In this document: one piece after another, positions 58,401 to 64,000 of the stretch
Numbering within the stretch: the first letter of the stretch is position 1
Layout of the letters: each line of letters opens with the position of its first letter
Assembly: GCA_946894095.1 (NCBI GenBank)
Contig: OX335641.1
Span: 10,620,501 to 10,684,500 of the forward strand
Direction of reading: 5' to 3'
Length of the DNA: 64,000 bases
Source of the DNA: Incurvaria masculella
Lineage: Eukaryota > Arthropoda > Insecta > Lepidoptera > Incurvariidae
Notes under the pieces: model-generated
What the model saw: the letters and a program-made list of their open reading frames with translations, nothing else
Told to the model about the DNA's origin: nothing
The model's database searches: none
Translations under genes and position numbers: made by a program

Positions 58401-58962
58401 AGTAGAAAAGAACAAAATATTGCTAACAAAGTACAATTTTCTCAACAATCTGATACGAAATATGCATAAGCTCATAGTTTTAACTTTTTAAATGTATTAA
58501 AAATCGTGCCTTCCATTCCTATAAGTGTTAATAGATTTAAACTTACATACTTGTTTATTTTATCTGTACTGCAGCGCTGCACTGCAAGCATTGCAATGTA
58601 TTGCTACATAACAGATTCTAAATTGCCAGCGTATGTGTAGTTCATGGGGTGTATGGTCAATACATGGCCCTTCGGTTCTCTACGAATCTGCGTGCGGACA
58701 GTAGCATGGTATATTATGCGTGGCAAATTAAATGCGGTAGCATTTACCTCCGCGCTTTATGCACATAACAGAGTTTTATTAGTGATAAAAGAAATCTCTT
58801 GAATGTTTATGTATAAGAAAAATGTGCATTCCTAGGTAGGTATCTTACATTTGTAAGGAGAGAAGAATATTGAACTATTGAAAATACACAATAATTTAAT
58901 TTACTCAGTGTTTTATTTACATTGCTGCAATCCAAGCTAAAGGGAAAATACTGCTTTGTTTT

Positions 58963-59503
58963 TCCCGCTCATCTCCCCATACAAACGGGGAAAGAAGATC
59001 ACGGCCATATTTCTTGGCAGAGATCCCAAATTTTGCTCCAAATAGCTTTATTTGAACGAACTTGATGTCTGATGACCCTTGGCATTGTAAAATTGTGTTT
59101 TTTTTCTAAGTTAAGTTATAAAGTCCGAAAGTTCGAATTTTTCGCCCGTTTTATACAATAACTTTGGAGGTGGATTACGCAATGATAAAGTAAGAACATC
59201 TTAAAAAGATTAGTCATGAGGCATAGCTTATTTAATCAAGATTTATAATTTATTTGGTTTTTGATAGATTTTTTACTACAGCGGTCGTGGTTTACTTTTA
59301 GCTATGTCGTTTTGTAATTAAATTTTCGTAAATCATACCATATCATACACTATGCACATATTTCTTTTTTGTGGACATGTTGCAACTTCCTCATCACGGA
59401 GCCTGTCTTTTTCATTTGAAACAGAGAAGGTCCCACAACGCAACAGCACAGTTTTGTGCCGTGCCCGCGAATGAGTTAGTCCCGCCGGGTTGGGCCACCT
59501 TAA
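58963..59503. mobile_element. TTAA MITE family 1, copy 5 (left end lost)
   Basis: The body starts at cccgctcatctccccatac without the GGTGGCCCAA end and finishes at GGGTTGGGCCACCTTAA (59503). More substitutions than the other copies. Its terminal TTAA is shared with the next MITE. Confidence 0.85.
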
Positions 59504-59760
59504 GAACGGCCCGTAAGCAATGCGGGGAGCTCGATGTTAGTTCGCTTAACGCCCACTGCGCGCTCTCTTCAATTTCTCCATACATTTCAAAACGCCAGTC
59601 GATCGGTTTGCCGTAACGCCAATTTAGGTGACAACTGAGACTAACGGCTCTGATATTAGATGTTAAATGTCAATTTAATTGGAACAGTGGTTTTTAAATT
59701 ATTAGTAAACTACGTTTATATGGGAGGCGAAATTTTCTGATGCTTACGGGCCGACCTTAA
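59500..59760. mobile_element. TTAA MITE family 2, copy 2 (internally changed)
   Basis: It starts TTAAGAACGGCCCGTAAGC and ends GCTTACGGGCCGACCTTAA. The left interior (gcggggagctcgatgttagt) differs from the other copies, so it is a recombinant or partly replaced copy. Both TTAA ends are shared with neighbouring MITEs. Confidence 0.82.
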
Positions 59761-60133
59761 GAACGGCCCGTAAGCTATGCTCCCCATACAAACGTAGTTT
59801 ACTAATCATTTGGAAACCGCTATTCCAATTAAATTGATATTTAATTTCCAATATCAGGTGACAAATATCTGTGTCTGCATGCTTTTGTTTTTTTTTAAAA
59901 ATCCAATCTGAATGAAATTAAAACAAAAAGAAAATCTTCATAAGAATTTAGTTTTCTCAGTGGTTTGTCCCAGAATACATTTACCGAAAAAACCAAGGCA
60001 TGCAGACACAGATATTTATAGCCTAATATTTAATATCAAATATCAAGTAAGGTGGAACAGTGGTTTTCAAATTATTAGTAAACTATGTTTGTATGGGAGG
60101 CGAAATTTTATGATGCTTACGGGGCGACCTTAA
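59757..60133. mobile_element. TTAA MITE family 2, copy 3
   Basis: TTAAGAACGGCCCGTAAGC ... GCTTACGGGGCGACCTTAA with the full fold-back body. Its first TTAA is the last TTAA of the previous copy. Confidence 0.85.
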
Positions 60134-61187
60134 TGCAGCTATGCAGCTATGGATCACCATTATTTTTGCATATACATTTTGTGGGCCTGAGTGACAGTCT
60201 ACTTTATATTGGGGAAAAAAATATTTTCTAATTCATCCCGAGAGACGCTGGTATTATATTAATGGGAAAGTTTAGACGTTTCAAAATCAATCACTGTAAA
60301 TAGTTTGTAAGTATCAATGGAAAAAAAATGCAATGACCAGCCTGGCAAAGTTTCTAGACGGCTCTTTGCCAGAACTAATCGAACCGACAGGAAAAAAAAA
60401 TGAATCCGAGTGTGTGATATACATCTAATGGAGGAAATAAAGAAACTGAAGCAACGCCAAACGATGCTGAACAACAGAATAACACCAAACAATTCCATAC
60501 AATAACGAACAACACTGAAAACAAAATTAACACCACACATACCTGAGATATCCATTTGATATCTCAGGTATGTGTGGTGGTATGTCTCGGATGAGCGGTC
60601 AAGCAACTCAAAAGTTGTAAAAAGCGGCAACTTTTCCAAATCAGGTATCAGATTTGTACTTTTCCATCGCAGTACTTTGCAATAATATCTGAACCATGGA
60701 TTAGTATGACTTTGCACAAGAAATAACCAGCCTAACTTCCACATAGCTTGGTACCACAGCTAGTGGAATATATACAGTGATATTTAAAAGGTAAGGATAT
60801 GCCCTGTCACCTGTTGCGGTATTCAGATATTCCGTTTTTCTTTACGTTTTATATGTAATTCTTGCATGGTTTTACTACAAATATGTTGACATTTTTGGGC
60901 TTTATTAGCCAGAGGCGACGCAAAGGCGCATGACGACAGAGAGCGGCCTTCGGGCGACAAATTGGTGTCCCCGCGATGCATAGAACACCACTTTTGTTGC
61001 TCCATCTTTGTTCTATGGAAGGGCCTGTCCTTGCGTATTAATATTTAAGTCAAAGAATTTATATGAAATAAAACTAAGCTCAAATCAATAGCTGTTATAA
61101 TATACTTTATACACAAGTTCATACTAATTTTTTTTTTTCAACCTGCTTCGTGTCCTATTCTACAAGCAGGTTTACATTGCAACTTGT
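60134..61187. other. spacer between MITE cluster and mRpL45 3' end
   Basis: It contains the 22-bp-arm hairpin (60531) and otherwise unique sequence, including the mRpL45 3' UTR. A long t-run lies at 61131-61139. No clear poly(A) hexamer could be assigned to mRpL45. Confidence 0.4.
60531..60579. repeat. perfect hairpin, 22-bp arms, 5-base loop
   Basis: Left arm caccacacatacctgagata plus tc (60531-60552), loop 60553-60557, right arm its exact complement (60558-60579). Confidence 0.95.
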
Positions 61188-61962
61188 TCATACTGTCGCC
61201 ACTGGGGCGGGTTGCTCCTCAGATTTGGCAGTAATCACTTCAACTTTTTTCTCTGTGCTTATACCGACGTCTATTGGCGCCTCAGGGGCTAGGTACGTCA
61301 TGGATGTGGGCTCCCGCGGCGGCATCCAGTCTGGAATCAACTTGTCATGAACCCGCCACGATCCATACAGGTTCGATAAATGCTTTTCGAACACCACATA
61401 TTCCAAAACATCCTTTGCAAGGATCTCACTACCGTGCATCAATCTGCCAAATCTATCGTATATAGCCAGCCGCTGCTGCGTGTGAAATCTCACCGTTATC
61501 TGTCCGAAGATGTTTTCCTTCGACACCACGTCCGTGCATCTCGCGTGAACGACTCTTGGAGGCTCCAGCGACTGGAGGAAGCTCCAGTGAACCGTCTTAT
61601 CGAAGGTGTTGTGCCTAAACTCCGGATAGGCTCTCTCCGTCACATACTGCCTCAGAGCGAGCTTGTCTTTGTTTGCGAGGGCCTCGTGCGCTTTGATGTA
61701 GGTCTGTTGAGCTTGCTCGCAGAATACATTGGTGTCGAAGTCATCGTCGAACGACTTGACCTTTCGAATGGCCATCATGGACCGTGACTTTTTCTCAAGG
61801 AACTGAAACTTCTGTTTGGCGCCGCCAGGTGTGATGCTCGACTTCTTACCATCGCCTTCTGGAGGCACATACGGCTCGAAAACGCCACCCGTGCAAGAAA
61901 TGTAGATGGGACGCTCCATCCACGGGCGTGGAGGAAGAATGCCGCGTTGCTTCATTTTGGAC
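61188..61962 (-). CDS. mRpL45: mitochondrial ribosomal protein L45, last exon (gene partial at 5' end)
   Basis: mL45 is a protein of the mitochondrial large ribosomal subunit with a Tim44-like fold, placed near the polypeptide exit and thought to help membrane attachment. Seen: about 258 residues with the family landmarks ILPPRPWMERPIYISCTGG, FEPYVPPEGDGKKSS, HWSFLQSLEPPRVVHARC, GQITVRFHTQQRLAIYDRFG and DVLEYVVFEKHLSNLYGSWR, ending PVATV and TGA. The Met at 61955 is probably internal: the frame stays open to an acceptor at 61963-61964 (cag| on the - strand), adding Ser-Lys before it. The targeting peptide and N-terminal exons must lie beyond 64000. The gene is convergent with loco, with 3' ends some 3 kb apart. 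Confidence 0.93.
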
Positions 61963-62135
61963 CTGTGACCGATTTATATAAATTATTTTTAAATTTAAAA
62001 AAAACCGCCTAAAACCGGAACTAAAAAGAAAAAAATATTTGGTTACTTTTAATTAATGTACGATAAGCTATTTTAATACCTAACTAATTATATACAATTT
62101 CTTAATTTTAAATCATCTTTTGAAAAATACAAATA

Positions 62136-63909
62136 ATAGTACAAAGTCAAAGTCAAAGTATTTTTATTTCACGCATCAAAATGCAACAAACATGGTTTGT
62201 GTAGAAATATTACATTACAAATTACATACAATTCACTAAATACAACCAACAAATCATAAATCATTAATACATTGTAATTAAAAGTACACTCAATTCTAAA
62301 TATTATACAGTATGTAAACGTAAAAATAAGTTATTCCATTAAATGCATGATCATTCAAATATGACATTAAGTGATCCATAAAATATACAAAAATTTACCA
62401 ATACATTCAAAGTCGAAAAAAAGGGAACACACAAGCTGTTAACTCAGAAATTATTATCAACTAAAAACTCGTCGGTTGAATAAAAAGCCTTCATTAATAG
62501 TCTGGATTTAAGATCGTTATTGAACTGTTTGGAGGATATTTTTTTTTTTAAATCCACTGGAAGTGCATTAAAAAGTTTGATCGCTTGAAATTCTGTACCG
62601 TGTTTAACCACCTCTAATCTAGGCCTTATTGTGTGTTGTAAGTTGCTACTATTTCGAGTGCCATAGCAATGCTTTAGAGTAGGCTTTGTAGTTTTTTTAA
62701 GATTGCTTGCTAGTCTTGTCAATACAACATAAATATATAGGGATGGCACTGTAAGAATTTTCAGTCTAACAAAGTAAGCTCTGCACGACTCTTGTTGAGG
62801 TAATCTTAGCATCGTTCTTATCGCGCGTTTTTGTAAAATAAATGCCTTCTTTACGTTATAATCCCAGCTATTGCCCCAGAACTGAATTCCGTACCGTAGT
62901 CTTGATTCTATCAGAGCAAAGTATATCATTTTTAGGTCGTCGATCAGAAGAAAGTCTCTGAGAGTCCTAAGAGCAAAGCACGAAGAACTTAGTTTGCTGT
63001 CAATCGAGTCTAATTGGTCTTTCCAGTTTAGGTATTCGTCAATATTGATGCCAAGAAACTTAACAGTGGGCACTATTTGACACTGGTTATTATTTACAAT
63101 AATATTAAGTTTGTTATGGTCGCCCATTTGGCATGTGGATGTTTTGAAGAACAAGCACTGTGTTTTAGTGGCATTAAGTTTTAGTTTGTTACTGGAAAAC
63201 CAATGGTCAAAAGTATGTAAAAGAGCATTAGCGTTTTCTTCAAGTTTTGTTAATGATTCAGACTTAACAATGGCACTAGTATCGTCTGCAAAGATCACAA
63301 TGTTAATGTTAGCGAAATAGCTTAATATAAACAATGGAAGATCATTTATATAAAGAAGGAACAATAAAGGCCCCAAAATCGAACCCTGTGGCACACCAAT
63401 ATTTACGTCCTCTCTTTTTGACTGGAACTTTTGTATTTTTTGATCACATTTTGAATTGATTTCAACAAATTGATACCGGTTTTGTAAATACGATTTAAAT
63501 AAGTCTAATGATTTTTGTCTAACTCCGTAGTGTTTCATTTTTTTTATCAAGATTTCACGGTCAACCATATCAAATGCTTTACTTAAGTCGCAAAAGATAC
63601 CTAGAATTTTTAGCTTTTTGTTCATCGAGTTAAGGATATCAGTCAATAGATTGTCTATAGCGTCGATTGTACCTATGCCTCTCTGGTAACCGTATTGACG
63701 AGGGCTTATTATTTTATTGGAGTCTATGTGTAAAATAAGTCTTTTTTTAATAATTTTTTCAAATATCTTAGACAGAGTTGGTAAAAGTGAAATTGGCCTA
63801 TAATTTTTAATGTCTGTTTTTACGCCCTTTTTGTAAATCGGTATGATTTTAGCAATTTTAAGCTCGCTTGGAAAAATACCTTCGTGCAAGCAGTCATTGA
63901 AGAATGTGC
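62136..63909 (-). mobile_element. non-LTR retrotransposon (LINE) in mRpL45 intron
   Basis: The RT ORF is followed by an AT-rich 3' UTR that ends in a short tandem tail (actttgactttgactttg read on the - strand, near 62141-62160), typical of LINEs with microsatellite tails. It lies in the same orientation as mRpL45. The 5' part is interrupted at the window edge by a MITE. Confidence 0.85.
62444..63909 (-). CDS. LINE reverse transcriptase (CR1/jockey-like), 5' cut by MITE
   Basis: An uninterrupted frame of nearly 490 codons encodes a non-LTR reverse transcriptase. Motifs in order: KIIPIYKKG and NYRPISLLPTLSKIFEK (domains 1-2), QYGYQRG, DLSKAFDMVD (first catalytic Asp), GVPQGSILGPLLFLLYINDL, FADDTSA (catalytic YADD-type box), then KFLGINIDEYLNW and a C-terminal domain ending LVDNNF. 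The frame continues upstream of the first Met as LSTFFNDCLHEGIFP until a TTAA where the MITE enters at 63910. The RT core has no stop codons, so this copy is young, but the N-terminal endonuclease portion is not in the window. Confidence 0.92.
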
Positions 63910-64000
63910 TTAAGGTGGCCCAACCCGCTCATCTCCCCATACAAAAGGGGAAAGAAGATCACGCCCATATTTCTTGTCAGAGATCCAAAATGTTGCTCAA
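63910..64000. mobile_element. TTAA MITE family 1, copy 6 (partial, inside LINE ORF)
   Basis: It begins TTAAGGTGGCCCAACCCGC, identical to the left ends at 53080 and 40085, and continues into ctcatctccccatacaaaag before the window ends. The TTAA lies inside the RT reading frame of the LINE. Confidence 0.85.

Larger units (their letters stand above)
61963..64000 (-). other. mRpL45 intron (open at window edge)
   Basis: AT-rich intron beginning at the acceptor 61963-61964. It contains a sense-oriented LINE (about 62136-63909) and a TTAA MITE running off the window. I see no mRpL45 coding exon in the remaining about 170 bases (61965-62135). Confidence 0.6.

Noticed and set aside
60531..60579. microRNA precursor
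   Set aside because: The arms are perfect and the stem is only 22 bp with a 5-base loop, too short for a canonical animal precursor. Kept only as a hairpin.

Overview
The window is eukaryotic nuclear DNA, almost certainly from a moth or butterfly (Lepidoptera). It is AT-rich, its coding exons are short and GC-rich with canonical GT/AG introns, and it is crowded with repeat families that I associate with lepidopteran genomes. These include the 'gggttccgtacccaaagggtg ... gactcgcacttggccggttttt' element, tRNA-derived SINEs and TTAA-flanked MITEs. I see no bacterial operons, CRISPR arrays, rRNA genes or free-standing tRNA genes.

Two host genes can be supported. On the + strand is an orthologue of Drosophila loco (the RGS12/RGS14 family, a regulator of G-protein signalling). 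Nine exons from 44531 to 57522 chain together with compatible phases. They encode an RGS domain, two Ras-binding-like domains, a proline-rich C terminus and the stop codon. Upstream, three separate ATG-bearing exons (4181-4243, 21864-22046, 42891-42914) all end at phase-0 donors that would fit the first shared exon at 44531. This suggests a gene of up to about 53 kb with alternative promoters, but only the shared 3' part is secure. On the - strand, convergent to loco, is the last exon of mitochondrial ribosomal protein L45 (61188-61962). Its upstream exons lie beyond the window.

Everything else is mostly mobile-element sediment. 1-4.2 kb: a Helitron-like repeat, a fold-back MITE and a complete miniature LTR retrotransposon (TRIM, 1053-2022) with identical LTRs. 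4.4-8.6 kb: two TTAA MITEs and another Helitron-like copy. 11.3-16.8 kb: a large inverted repeat enclosing a tandem AT-rich array with repeated Helitron-like ends. 17-20 kb: SINE pieces and a decayed LINE. 20.9-22.1 kb: a probable distal loco promoter and exon. 22-40 kb: AT-rich sequence with small duplications, SINEs, MITEs and hairpins. 40.1-42.2 kb: a jockey-type LINE nested in a TTAA MITE. 43.2-44.5 kb: a decayed mariner and a minisatellite. 44.5-57.5 kb: loco exons, with a truncated piggyBac-like element in the last intron. That element's N-terminal region has expanded into an 11-copy, 120-bp, arginine/glycine-coding repeat. 58.9-60.1 kb: three TTAA MITEs joined end to end. 62.1-64.0 kb: a CR1/jockey-like LINE in the mRpL45 intron, itself interrupted by a TTAA MITE.

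No new enzyme system or defence locus is visible. The most unusual structures are the TRIM with its readable empty site, the piggyBac-borne 120-bp repeat open on both strands, the TTAA-on-TTAA MITE chain, and the possible multi-promoter layout of loco, in which I cannot find a canonical GoLoco motif.
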